A stretch of 64,000 nucleotides of DNA. Source: Celerinatantimonas sp046054195 (GTDB lineage: Bacteria > Pseudomonadota > Gammaproteobacteria > Enterobacterales > Celerinatantimonadaceae). The stretch spans positions 431,003-495,002 of the forward strand of contig NZ_JBEQCS010000002.1 in the NCBI RefSeq assembly GCF_046054195.1. Reading direction: 5' to 3'. The notes under the pieces were generated by a model that did no database searches, was not told where the DNA came from, and saw only the letters and a list, made by a program, of their open reading frames with translations. The stretch's first letter is position 1. Each line of letters opens with the position of its first letter. Below, piece by piece: positions 46,229 through 55,331 of the stretch. The position numbers and the translations under genes were made by a program.

Positions 46229-47353
46229 CTAATTCTCCATTGCAACAGGAATATCAAAACCATTTGCTTTCATAAATGCATGTTGCTTAGCTGTTTTAAG
46301 ATCTTCTTTCACCATCTCTGCACACATTTGTTCTACTGTTGTTGTAGGTTCCCAGCCTAGTTTTTGTTTGGCATTAGCCGGATCCCCAAGTAAAGTTTCA
46401 ACTTCTGCTGGGCGAAAATAGCGTGGGTCAACTCGAACAATTTCATCCCCCACTTGAACATGTGGTACATCGTCGCCAGAAACAGCCTTCACAATCCCTA
46501 CTTCATCAACACCTGACCCAATAAATTCCAGCTCAATACCTAATTGAACTGCGCTCCAAGTCACAAATTGACGAACAGAATATTGTTTACCCGTTGCAAT
46601 CACAAAATCTTCAGGCTGCTCTTGCTGTAACATCAACCATTGCATTTGAACATAGTCTTTAGCATGTCCCCAGTCCCGCAGTGAATCCATGTTTCCCAAA
46701 TAAAGGCACTTCTCTAATCCTTGGGCAATATTAGCCAATCCTCGTGTGATTTTTCGCGTTACAAAGGTTTCTCCTCGGCGAGGGGATTCGTGATTGAACA
46801 AAATACCATTACAAGCATACATACCATAACTCTCACGGTAATTAATAGTGATCCAATACGAGTATAATTTTGCCACAGCATAAGGGGAACGAGGGTAAAA
46901 CGGGGTTGTTTCCCTTTGAGGTATTTCTTGTACAAGCCCGTAAAGCTCAGAGGTCGATGCTTGATAAAACCGTGTTTTCTTTTCCAATCCAAGGAACCGA
47001 ATAGACTCTAATAATCGCAATGTTCCAAGCGCATCAACATCGGCTGTATATTCAGGAGATTCAAAAGAAACGGCAACATGTGACTGAGCAGCTAGGTTAT
47101 AGACCTCATCAGGTTGAATTTCACTCAGAATACGAGTTAAATTTGAACTATCAGTCAAATCACCATAGTGTAATTTAAGTCTGGGACTATTTTCATGGGG
47201 GTCTTGGTATAAATGATCAATACGCTGGGTATTTAATGAAGAAGCTCGACGCTTAATTCCATGAACTTCATAACCTTTTGATAATAAAAATTCAGCTAGG
47301 TAAGACCCATCCTGGCCGGTAATTCCGGTAATCAGTGCTTTTTTTGTGTTCAC
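46229..47353 (-). CDS. gmd: GDP-mannose 4,6-dehydratase Gmd
   Basis: A 374-residue SDR very close to E. coli Gmd: ALITGITGQDGSYLAEFLL, YNLAAQSHVAVSFESPEYTA, the catalytic TSELYGLVQEIPQ and YxxxK in SPYAVAKLYSYW, and FNHESPRRGETFVTRKI. It converts GDP-mannose to GDP-4-keto-6-deoxy-D-mannose, the substrate of Fcl, committing this cluster to fucose. Confidence 0.97.
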   Translation of the reverse strand: MNTKKALITGITGQDGSYLAEFLLSKGYEVHGIKRRASSLNTQRIDHLYQDPHENSPRLKLHYGDLTDSSNLTRILSEIQPDEVYNLAAQSHVAVSFESPEYTADVDALGTLRLLESIRFLGLEKKTRFYQASTSELYGLVQEIPQRETTPFYPRSPYAVAKLYSYWITINYRESYGMYACNGILFNHESPRRGETFVTRKITRGLANIAQGLEKCLYLGNMDSLRDWGHAKDYVQMQWLMLQQEQPEDFVIATGKQYSVRQFVTWSAVQLGIELEFIGSGVDEVGIVKAVSGDDVPHVQVGDEIVRVDPRYFRPAEVETLLGDPANAKQKLGWEPTTTVEQMCAEMVKEDLKTAKQHAFMKANGFDIPVAMEN

Positions 47354-47356
47354 ATT

Positions 47357-48013
47357 CTACTCACTATAAAATTTACTATACAATTTATCTACATCATTAT
47401 CTCTAAAGATATGAGCTACTAATTTCAGCTCTTCCCGAGAACAATTCCACCATTTTATTCGTTGTAAAGCATCAATCTTCTCTTGGGAATATCTATAGCG
47501 AATAACTTTAGCAGGTACTCCTGCGACTATTGCGTATGGTGGAATATCTTTAACAACTACAGCTCCAGCTCCGACAATTACTCCGTTACCTATACAAACA
47601 CCATCTAAAACAATAGCATTTGCTCCTATCCAAACATCATTCCCAATATTTGTTTCTTTATATTCAGAAAAAAAACTTTTACTGACAAATGAATCACCAG
47701 CCTGTCTAAGGAGAGAATAAAAAGCCGGATGGCAACTAATCATATTAGTCGGATGTGTTCCTAAACCACCGACTATAGTATTTGGGCCAATACAGCAGAA
47801 TTGACCAAACGTAGCATTTCCAGATTTAGTTCCAGCAAAATAAGTATATCTACCAACACAACAATTATTTAACGAAGTATTTCCGTATAACCTCACATAC
47901 TCAGAAAAAGAACAATCAACACTAACTGAACGTATAGATGAATAAAATCCTTTGAGAGAAAGTCGAAGTTTAATAGAAGTAACTTGCCATTTAAATCTAT
48001 TTAAAAGCCCCAT
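47357..48013 (-). CDS. Hexapeptide-repeat O-acetyltransferase (CatB/Vat-like)
   Basis: A 218-residue left-handed beta-helix acetyltransferase. SFSEYVRLYGNTSLNNCCVG, FGQFCCIGPNTIVGGLGTHP and IGNDVWIGANAIVLDGVCIG are hexapeptide-repeat segments, ending in GVPAKVIRYRY. It resembles xenobiotic or sugar acetyltransferases of the CatB group and probably decorates a sugar of the repeat unit. It is the second acetyltransferase in the cluster. It overlaps the next upstream gene by 17 bases. Confidence 0.83.
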   Translation of the reverse strand: MGLLNRFKWQVTSIKLRLSLKGFYSSIRSVSVDCSFSEYVRLYGNTSLNNCCVGRYTYFAGTKSGNATFGQFCCIGPNTIVGGLGTHPTNMISCHPAFYSLLRQAGDSFVSKSFFSEYKETNIGNDVWIGANAIVLDGVCIGNGVIVGAGAVVVKDIPPYAIVAGVPAKVIRYRYSQEKIDALQRIKWWNCSREELKLVAHIFRDNDVDKLYSKFYSE

Positions 48014-48929
48014 AAAGTATATCTTTGCCTCGTCTAAGAATTCTTTTAAAAATATTTTTTCTAATTTTCAAAAAGAATTCTTTATAAATAAAGAAAACTT
48101 GCTTGTTTTCTTCGACCTCAATATCATCTAAAATTATCTCATTATTATAAGTCAAATATTCAAACTGGAATTCACTAGATTTTTGACAGTTTTGTCCTGT
48201 TCCATCAAACCCTATATTCATACATATTTTTTCTTTTGGGAAGAGAGTCAGCATTTTCTGCTTCACTGCAACTATATACCAGAAGATAAACCAGGTCTTT
48301 AATCTACCTGATAGATTTAACTCTGCTTGCTGAAAAAAATTATGTGAGTTATCAAAATTCATATATTTCACTTCTGAAAGAGAAAGTGTATTCACTAAGC
48401 TCAAATCTCTATTAAATTTTTCCCAACGATCTTCCCATGTGGCCCATCCCCAGCATAGAGGTATCCGCAAAAAAAAAGTTTCACTATTAACAGTCGATAA
48501 ATCAACTGGGTAATTTCCACCAGATATGCTCATTACCTTTTCAGTTTCACAATATTTATTAAGCGAGTCATTCATATACTTCAAGAAAAAAGGTGCCGTT
48601 ACTATATCATCCTCTAAAACAATAACTCTATGATGCTTACTTATGACATCTGTAACACCAGAAATAATTGAATTAGCCAATCCTTTGTTCGTCTTATTAT
48701 ATATAATATTGACCTTCTTAAAACCAGTGATGGATAAAATATAATCGCGAACTTGTTGTACTGCAAAAACAGAATTTTTATTTTCTTTTGGTCCATCGGA
48801 GTATATATACAATATTGACGAGTCAGCTAGATAATTATTTTGCAAGGATTGAATAGTCCGCATAGTATGTTCAAGCCGATCAAATACAAATAGAACAATA
48901 GGGGATAAACTAGAATGCCCCATACTCAC
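47997..48929 (-). CDS. Glycosyltransferase (GT-A fold, GT2-like)
   Basis: A 310-residue protein with SPIVLFVFDRLEHTMRTIQSL at the start, ILYIYSDGPKE and IVLEDDIVTAPFFLKYMND (the EDD resembles the DXD metal motif of GT-A enzymes), then LCWGWATWEDRW. This layout is seen in GT2/GT13-like transferases from capsule clusters. The family placement is moderate and the sugar unknown. It overlaps the upstream GT2 gene by four bases (ATGA). Confidence 0.76.
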   Translation of the reverse strand: MSMGHSSLSPIVLFVFDRLEHTMRTIQSLQNNYLADSSILYIYSDGPKENKNSVFAVQQVRDYILSITGFKKVNIIYNKTNKGLANSIISGVTDVISKHHRVIVLEDDIVTAPFFLKYMNDSLNKYCETEKVMSISGGNYPVDLSTVNSETFFLRIPLCWGWATWEDRWEKFNRDLSLVNTLSLSEVKYMNFDNSHNFFQQAELNLSGRLKTWFIFWYIVAVKQKMLTLFPKEKICMNIGFDGTGQNCQKSSEFQFEYLTYNNEIILDDIEVEENKQVFFIYKEFFLKIRKNIFKRILRRGKDILYGAFK

Positions 48930-49873
48930 TTTGCCTCCGTAATTAATCTATTTTTAAATAAAACATCAAAAGCAGATAACCATTTCCCAACCCCATAAGC
49001 TGTCGGTTGTAAAATATTTAAAATATAATTCCCTAAATGAAAATCTTTCTTTACAATTTTAGTTAAAGAATATATAGACTTTAAAAGTAACAATCCGATA
49101 ATTTTAAAGGGCCCAAATAATATATCAAAAATAATGTTCGGTATTCTATGTTCTTTAATCCAATAGTTTTGGCCTAAATAAAACTGAGATTTAATATGCC
49201 AAAAAATTTTATATTTAGACGGCATGACTGTGTGATTCAAAACAAGAATAGGATTTTGACCCACTACATAGCCGTCGTTTCTGATCCTGTTTTGAAACTC
49301 ACTCTCTTCTGAAAAACCAATTTTATTTCCTTTCATCCCTAATGAATTATCAAACTTATAAGACAATACTAACGATTTTCTAATACACATTATACAGCCG
49401 AAGATTGTATTCTTTTCTAATTTAATTATACCCTCAACTGAGGACTCACCCAACCTTGGGTAAAGGGGGAAATTTAACCAGTTAGGTTTTTTTCTTTCAA
49501 ATACATCAATAACCACACCCCCAAACATGTCAAAATCATATTCAGATATTGTCATATTTGCTAAAAACACGAAATCGCTATTAACAAACCCATCATCATC
49601 AATATATGCAACCCAATCGCCCGAAGCCTCTTTAGCTCCCCGATTACGGGCATAACTTAACCCATTTTGATGCTCAGTGACTACTTTATAGTTTTTAAAA
49701 AAATTTTTATATTTATTAGCTACTCTGAGTGTTTCATCGGATGAATTGTTATCTACAACGAGAACCTCAAAATTAATGGTATCAACAGACTGCTCAGCTA
49801 ATGATAGTAAGCAATTTTCTAAATACCTAGACCTATTATATGTACAAATAACTATAGTTAACAGTATACTCAT
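48926..49873 (-). CDS. Glycosyltransferase family 2
   Basis: A 315-residue GT2 enzyme with LLTIVICTYNRSRYLENCLL (residues 4-23), VLVVDNNSSDETL, and the acceptor/metal region GLSYARNRGAKEASGDWVAYIDDDG. The C-terminal part contains a predicted membrane-associated stretch (IIFDILFGPFKIIGLLLL). It adds one sugar of the repeat unit; donor unknown. It overlaps both neighbours by four bases. Confidence 0.87.
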   Translation of the reverse strand: MSILLTIVICTYNRSRYLENCLLSLAEQSVDTINFEVLVVDNNSSDETLRVANKYKNFFKNYKVVTEHQNGLSYARNRGAKEASGDWVAYIDDDGFVNSDFVFLANMTISEYDFDMFGGVVIDVFERKKPNWLNFPLYPRLGESSVEGIIKLEKNTIFGCIMCIRKSLVLSYKFDNSLGMKGNKIGFSEESEFQNRIRNDGYVVGQNPILVLNHTVMPSKYKIFWHIKSQFYLGQNYWIKEHRIPNIIFDILFGPFKIIGLLLLKSIYSLTKIVKKDFHLGNYILNILQPTAYGVGKWLSAFDVLFKNRLITEAK

Positions 49874-50814
49874 TTACCCATCATCCTATTTTTTAAAAAG
49901 GAAAATAACTTACCACTGAGGTTTCCATCCGGTAGATTTCGTTTAATTATATAACTACCGATACAATTATTATTTGAATTATGATTAACTAAATCATTTA
50001 AAAACGGAAATATTTGGTATTTATTTAATATTAAATCTCGTGATTCTCTAATATACTCTATATTTTTTTCCCATAAATTATTAGCTATAGCTTCCTTTAG
50101 AATTTCTAAACTTTTTTCTTTATCTGTTATATCAATTAATATCATAGATTCTTTAGGAAAATAATCTGTAATATTAGTAGCCCCCCAATATATAGGCATA
50201 TTCCAAGATAAAAAAGAGTCTGTTAATTTTTCTGTCCAATAATCTCTACATGAATAGTTCTCTATAGCTAGAGAATATTTACACGGATATAACGCAGTAA
50301 ATTTGTCATTTATCGGAACAAACCCTCTTCCATATAAATTAACTGGATAACCTTTCTCATTTAAATAGTCTAATAACTCCATTCTGAGCACATGACCTTT
50401 ACGAGACCTGGAATTACTAGTGATCCATGCAATTTCATCACTTTTATGTAGAGATTCAGGCTCCAAATGCAACAACTCGTCATAACTTTTATTTATATGC
50501 CATGGAAGACATGTTTGAGTACTAATTATATTAGGTTCATCATTCCAAAAAGCAAATATATACTCAAACTGAGAATAACTTCTTTTATGCCATTCATATT
50601 CTGCTACTGGAGGTTCCTGCATGAATATATATCTATGTTTCTTATCACAATTAGTTCTAATATTTTTATGGGGCCGATTTAAAACTACTAAATAATCATG
50701 TTCTTCATCATTATTTTCGGTTAAAACTATATTTCCCCAACATCCACTATGATTAGGTGACTGTCGTAAAATATCAGGATAAGACCAATCTTTTGATAGT
50801 AAAATTTTTTTCAT
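49870..50814 (-). CDS. GT10 family alpha-1,3/1,4-fucosyltransferase-like protein
   Basis: A 314-residue protein whose C-terminal half carries the GT10 signature: AWITSNSRSRKGHVLRMELL (near residue 128), YPCKYSLAIENYSCRDYWTEKLTD (near 180, shown in part), and SWNMPIYWGATNITDYFP. This corresponds to the GDP-fucose-binding region of FUT-type alpha-1,3-fucosyltransferases, including bacterial FucT enzymes. GDP-fucose is made by gmd and fcl in the same operon. It probably adds a branch or terminal fucose; linkage is inferred. Confidence 0.8.
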   Translation of the reverse strand: MKKILLSKDWSYPDILRQSPNHSGCWGNIVLTENNDEEHDYLVVLNRPHKNIRTNCDKKHRYIFMQEPPVAEYEWHKRSYSQFEYIFAFWNDEPNIISTQTCLPWHINKSYDELLHLEPESLHKSDEIAWITSNSRSRKGHVLRMELLDYLNEKGYPVNLYGRGFVPINDKFTALYPCKYSLAIENYSCRDYWTEKLTDSFLSWNMPIYWGATNITDYFPKESMILIDITDKEKSLEILKEAIANNLWEKNIEYIRESRDLILNKYQIFPFLNDLVNHNSNNNCIGSYIIKRNLPDGNLSGKLFSFLKNRMMGK

Positions 50815-50849
50815 ATAAAAATAAAAGACTTAATTATAAGGGTAGATAA

Positions 50850-52655
50850 CTATTTAATTACATTTGAGTTGACCATTTTTTGAAATATATCACTTCGAGT
50901 TTTTAATTCATTATAACTACCACTATCAATAATATTTCCAGAATCCATTAAATAAATCTTATCACACTGCATGATAGTGCTTAGTCTATGCGCAACTATA
51001 ATAATAGTCTTAACTCCAAAAAAATTTGAGATCGCATTCATAACAGCTCCTTCAGTAATTCCATCCAAGGCGCTAGTTGCCTCATCAAGTACTAATACGT
51101 CAGCATTATTGTATAATGCTCTAGCAATCCCTATTCGCTGTCTTTGACCTCCTGATATTTGAACACCTCTTTCTCCAACAATAGAGTCTTTACCTTCAGG
51201 TAGCGCGTCTATAAAATCATTTAAGTTTGCGATATTTATTGCCCTATCAACTAAAACATCATCTATTTTATTTTCATCAATTCCAAATGCGATATTTTCT
51301 CGAATAGAAGCATCTGACAAGAATATACTTTGAGGAACAAAGCCTATATTATTCTGCCAATTTCTTAAAGTACCTTTTGTTACAGTTTTACCATCAATAA
51401 TCATACTGCCATAGCTAGGCTGGATTAGTCCAAGAAGTATATCTATCAATGTTGATTTACCTGAACCTGATGCCCCAACAAATCCTACACTTGTATTTAC
51501 ATCGATTTTTATATTTATATTTTTAAGCGCATAATTTTTTTTATTTAAATATTTAAAATTTATATTCCTTAATTCTATTTCGTTCGTTAAATCTAGCTTT
51601 TTATGCGTATTTCTAAAATCCAAATTACTTTTTTTACTACTATTATATAAATCATTTTTTAAATTTTCAAAAGCTGAAATATTTGCCTTAATTTGAGTAA
51701 TAGATACATACACTTGTTGAAAAGAAGGTAAGAGTTTAAAACCTGCTAACGCATATATTGATAAAGTAGAAAGAATTGAATCAACATGACCATTATAAAT
51801 TTTGATCAAATATAACACTAAAAAAATAATACTTCCATAAGCAACAAATTCTATAGCATATTTGGGAATCTGGGATAAAGCCAATATAATACCTTGAATT
51901 TTTCCATATTCAATACTTTCACTTTCATACTTAGTATAAAAACTATGTTGTCTTCCAAGTAAAAGAATATCCTTAACACCTCCAAAACCCTCATTCATTA
52001 ACTTAAATCGTTCCCCATTTATTTTGGTTATTTCTTGACCACTCTTATATAATTTATTTTTAACAACTCGGTATAATATTACGTAAGTCAAAAAGAAAAG
52101 AAAAAAGCTTAATATAGCAACTTCTGGATTAAAGTATATTAATGATATAACTATCCCAAGAATAATCATTACCTTAGAATTTATAGTAAGTAAAGGTTGT
52201 ATTATTTGTGTGCTAATCCGAATTGATTCTTGCGCTAATTTATTTGTAAGTGAACTACTGTTTTGGCTTGCGTGAAACAACCATGGTTGACATATATAGT
52301 ACTTATATAGTCTAGCAGAGAGATCTGCGCTTATCCTTGCACCAAACAACGATAATTTATAGGTTGTATACATAGATAAAAGCGCAGATCCTGCAAGAAT
52401 TAAAAGAACACCAATCCCAATATAAAATAAAAAATCTATTCGATTAGATAGGTGACTTAATTCAAATATTTTTGATAAATATTTTGAATTATTTAAATTC
52501 TCTGAATTACCAACAATAGCCATAAAAGGCCCTATAGTAAAGATGCTTGCTAACTCACAAATTGATGAAATAATCACAAGTAATTGCATCAGGTATAAAT
52601 ACCTTCTTTGCTTTTTAGTTAATAACCAGACTAATGTTTTTATATTCGAAATCAT
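50850..52655 (-). CDS. ABC transporter, fused permease-ATPase (PglK/MsbA-like flippase candidate)
   Basis: A 601-residue half-transporter: six N-terminal membrane helices (to about residue 310), then a nucleotide-binding domain. This has Walker A GASGSGKST (near 395), signature SGGQRQR (near 500), Walker B VLVLDEATSAL and H-loop AHRLST. No wzx-like frame occurs anywhere in the cluster, so this is the best candidate for flipping the undecaprenyl-linked repeat, as PglK does in Campylobacter. It could instead export another lipid or product. It is AT-rich like its neighbours and separated from them by about 33 bases on each side. Confidence 0.86.
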   Translation of the reverse strand: MISNIKTLVWLLTKKQRRYLYLMQLLVIISSICELASIFTIGPFMAIVGNSENLNNSKYLSKIFELSHLSNRIDFLFYIGIGVLLILAGSALLSMYTTYKLSLFGARISADLSARLYKYYICQPWLFHASQNSSSLTNKLAQESIRISTQIIQPLLTINSKVMIILGIVISLIYFNPEVAILSFFLFFLTYVILYRVVKNKLYKSGQEITKINGERFKLMNEGFGGVKDILLLGRQHSFYTKYESESIEYGKIQGIILALSQIPKYAIEFVAYGSIIFLVLYLIKIYNGHVDSILSTLSIYALAGFKLLPSFQQVYVSITQIKANISAFENLKNDLYNSSKKSNLDFRNTHKKLDLTNEIELRNINFKYLNKKNYALKNINIKIDVNTSVGFVGASGSGKSTLIDILLGLIQPSYGSMIIDGKTVTKGTLRNWQNNIGFVPQSIFLSDASIRENIAFGIDENKIDDVLVDRAINIANLNDFIDALPEGKDSIVGERGVQISGGQRQRIGIARALYNNADVLVLDEATSALDGITEGAVMNAISNFFGVKTIIIVAHRLSTIMQCDKIYLMDSGNIIDSGSYNELKTRSDIFQKMVNSNVIK

Positions 52656-52687
52656 ATCAAAATATTCTTTTCAACTATGAACCAAAG

Positions 52688-53575
52688 TTAATAATACAAA
52701 GAAAATTCATTATCAACACTAAAACTATCCACACCATTTCGAAGCAAATAAATATATCTACTAATATTTGAAGTATATGAACCAACAAAGAATGATGATT
52801 TTCTTATAATTTCGACCTCTGCCAATAAATCTACTATTAATTCAGATTTAAACTTATTTGATTTTATATTAAAATCTGATTGATTATGTCCACTGCCAAT
52901 ATTCTTGTTTGTAACAACTTTTATTTTTTTTGCCATTTTATTTTTTTTTAGATAATTATCCACTTCGCTGATGGATGCAATATCATCTGTAGCAATAAAT
53001 ATTACTGATAATCTTTTTTCTTTAAAATTTAACTTTTGAAAATACTTTTCAATATTTACTAAATTAGATTCACTTTTTAGTTTATCACCTCTTCTAATAT
53101 GAAATGAATAATAATTACTTGGCATTTTATTTCTGTCTTCAATCTCTTTAACACGTTTTTTAACGTTATTAGAAAGTATCCAATTACTTAAAAAATATTT
53201 TGATATATATTCTCTATCTATTTTAAAATTATCTAGCAACTCTTTTTCAAAATTTTTATTCCATATTTTTTTAAAAAGTATATCGTGAGACATAAATCCC
53301 GTTGAATTAAAATAATATAGATTCACAAAGAAATCAATTAGTTTATTTTGTATCGTTCTATGATCCCAATAACTCCTTCTTCTAAGAATTGGTATAGTTA
53401 ATTCATTGACATCTATATTTATATACGGATTTAAATTTTTACTCCCTATATTATTATTGCTAAAATCAACATATAAATTACTATTAGTTATTTCAGAATA
53501 TAACTTTGCTAACATTAATATTGTTAACTCTGAAAAAAAGCCCCTAGAAGTCCACCTAATATACATATTTTTCAC
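52688..53575 (-). CDS. FUT8/NodZ-like (GT23-type) fucosyltransferase candidate
   Basis: A 295-residue protein with HIRRGDK at residues 159-165, FIATDD at 193-198, NIGSGHN at 225-231, and LLAEVEIIRKSSFFVGSYTSNISR at 250-273 (in part). The same order and spacing occur in the catalytic region of eukaryotic FUT8 and rhizobial NodZ (HVRRTDK, ATDD, LSQ...FVGTFSSNVSR). It probably transfers fucose from GDP-fucose. It is the first sugar gene after the export genes and is very AT-rich. A GT11 enzyme is the alternative, but the C-terminal motif fits GT23 better. Confidence 0.68.
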   Translation of the reverse strand: MKNMYIRWTSRGFFSELTILMLAKLYSEITNSNLYVDFSNNNIGSKNLNPYINIDVNELTIPILRRRSYWDHRTIQNKLIDFFVNLYYFNSTGFMSHDILFKKIWNKNFEKELLDNFKIDREYISKYFLSNWILSNNVKKRVKEIEDRNKMPSNYYSFHIRRGDKLKSESNLVNIEKYFQKLNFKEKRLSVIFIATDDIASISEVDNYLKKNKMAKKIKVVTNKNIGSGHNQSDFNIKSNKFKSELIVDLLAEVEIIRKSSFFVGSYTSNISRYIYLLRNGVDSFSVDNEFSLYY

Positions 53576-53639
53576 TAAAACTCACTCATTTACACTTTAA
53601 TTAAAATACTCCGAATTCAACTTCGATTGCACTAATTAT

Positions 53640-54055
53640 ACACTATTCCTTGTCGCAAACACGTTGACAATATGGATTGCTTGATGGCCTTTGACTTTGT
53701 TGTAAGGCCATCACACTGTCTTTCCATCAAACAGCAATAGATTTGCCTTTTATTAGCTTATGTTAGTCTTTTATCCAATCAATAAATGCTAATTTAAACT
53801 CTTTCGGATTGAGCAAACCCACTACTTTTTCTACTGTATCGCATGGCAGAATATCCGTTGAAAAATTGCCATAACGCTTGAGAAAATTTCACCTCATTTC
53901 ACCAAAATCAACGATACCTTCTCATCTAGCTCTCCCGATAAAACATCACAAACTGTCAGCAAAATAATATCTGACGATTTGTGGGTCACTTTGCCCATTT
54001 ATCGGTAATCGGTTAAGGCTGAAAAACGCATGAATAGGTTTGCTAAGCTAGTCAT
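53640..54055 (-). pseudogene. Degenerate ISAs1-family (IS1358-like) transposase fragment
   Basis: Reading the minus strand from ATG 54055, pieces in two frames match the N-terminal third of H-repeat/ISAs1 transposases. They include MTSLANLFMRFSALTDYR, a stop, MGKVTHKSSDIILLTVCDVL, then after a frameshift FLKRYGN, TDILPCDTVEKVVGLLNPKE, IDWIKD, stop, HKLIKGKSIAV, stop, WKDS. It ends near a sequence matching the HIVNAFA region. About 135 of an expected 370-380 codons remain, with several stops and no recognisable element ends. It separates wzz from the sugar genes. Confidence 0.8.
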
Positions 54056-54229
54056 AAAAGGCTCTTTTTTAATAGTCAATGAAAACACGCTATAAATTGA
54101 TCCTATTTAACTTAAAATATATAAACCCGATCAATTAAAATAGAAGGGGGATTGGTAATCCTCAATTTGTTCAACCCTTTAAAATCAGGGATATTCATGT
54201 GATAAAATGTAAGCTTTGAGAGCATCAAA

Positions 54230-55213
54230 CTAACGTTTTTTATCATTACGAATAAACTCTTTAATACCAACAAAAAAGATTCCTAAGAAGCCACCTAAGA
54301 CAAGGGCAATCATAATAATCAGTTTACGTTTTGGTTTACTTGCACTTTCTACAACAACAGCAGGATCAATTGTTTTAAACGCATACTCTTTTTGAACTTT
54401 AGCTAACATCAGTGTTTTAGTTTGTTGTTCTATTAGTTTAAATAGCATCGTTCGGTTATCCGCTAAGCTTGTTTGAGCTATCTGTTGCTCTAAATATTGC
54501 ATATTACTTTGCGCTTCGCTCATATCTTGCTGACGGATCTCTTCATTCAAATCAGCCACTAACCAAGTCACCCATTGTTTAGCTATTATAGGTGAATAGT
54601 AGTTAATACTAACTGTCGTCATGTTTGTTTTGGTATCTGTATTCACAGCTAATATTTTTTTAAGGAAATATTGTGTGGCTTCTAAACGGGTGGGTTTTAA
54701 GCTTTTGCCATCATTATCTAGCCATTGCTTAGTTTTAGGGGTATACAAACTTGTATTGTATATTAGTTTTCCTGTTTTTTTATCCCAGCCTTTAGTTGCC
54801 ATTAATTGGACCAATAAATGATGACGCTCGATAAAATCACCAATAAATTTGCGCGATTGTAAAACTTGCAAAGCTAAAGTAGCTTTGTCAGTGCCTTGGC
54901 CACCTAAATTAATGCCAGCAAGAGATGCTAATCCCCCGAACTGACTTGCCAACCCAGCCATTTGACTGGATTGATTACTGTCTGCCGGGGCAATTAAAGC
55001 ACTTGACTCATAAATATCTGGTTGCAAAAAAGCGTATATTCCACCAGCGAGCCCAAGTATAAAAGCACATGCAATAATCCACCATTTTCCTTTCCAAAGG
55101 ACAGAGAATAGCTCTCTTAAATCAATTTCATCATCACTATTTTGCGGCATTGGATAATAATAACCAGGCGGCGGATATTGGGGAATTTGTTGTTGATTCG
55201 GTGTTTCTGTCAT
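54230..55213 (-). CDS. wzz: Wzz-type chain-length determinant
   Basis: A 327-residue polysaccharide co-polymerase. A Pro-rich N-terminal tail leads into EIDLRELFSVLWKGKWWIIACAFILG (first membrane helix about residues 37-57). The periplasmic SSALIAPADSNQSSQMAGLASQFGGLASLAG and a helical middle domain follow, and the second membrane helix is near 300-320 (LIIMIALVLGGFLGIFFVG). It sets polymer length with Wzy. It corresponds to OtnB beside OtnA in Vibrio O139-type loci. Confidence 0.92.
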   Translation of the reverse strand: MTETPNQQQIPQYPPPGYYYPMPQNSDDEIDLRELFSVLWKGKWWIIACAFILGLAGGIYAFLQPDIYESSALIAPADSNQSSQMAGLASQFGGLASLAGINLGGQGTDKATLALQVLQSRKFIGDFIERHHLLVQLMATKGWDKKTGKLIYNTSLYTPKTKQWLDNDGKSLKPTRLEATQYFLKKILAVNTDTKTNMTTVSINYYSPIIAKQWVTWLVADLNEEIRQQDMSEAQSNMQYLEQQIAQTSLADNRTMLFKLIEQQTKTLMLAKVQKEYAFKTIDPAVVVESASKPKRKLIIMIALVLGGFLGIFFVGIKEFIRNDKKR

Positions 55214-55238
55214 TGAAATGTCACTGTTTTAAAGAGAA

Positions 55239-55313
55239 CCTGAATTCCACTTCGTTTCATCCAGGCTACAAATAGAGGAATCTCCGGGTTCCACTTTGCT
55301 TCACCCGGGCTAC
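55239..55313. repeat. Two inverted REP-like hairpins between wzz and the Wza-like gene
   Basis: Both units end with the reverse of the GTAG start (CAGGCTAC at 55269, CGGGCTAC at 55313) and share the TTCCA...TTCA core seen in the 27 kb array. This is the only REP cluster lying inside the capsule operon, between two co-directional genes. It could affect transcript stability or read-through there. Confidence 0.76.
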
Positions 55314-55331
55314 AAAGAATTACGTATAAAT

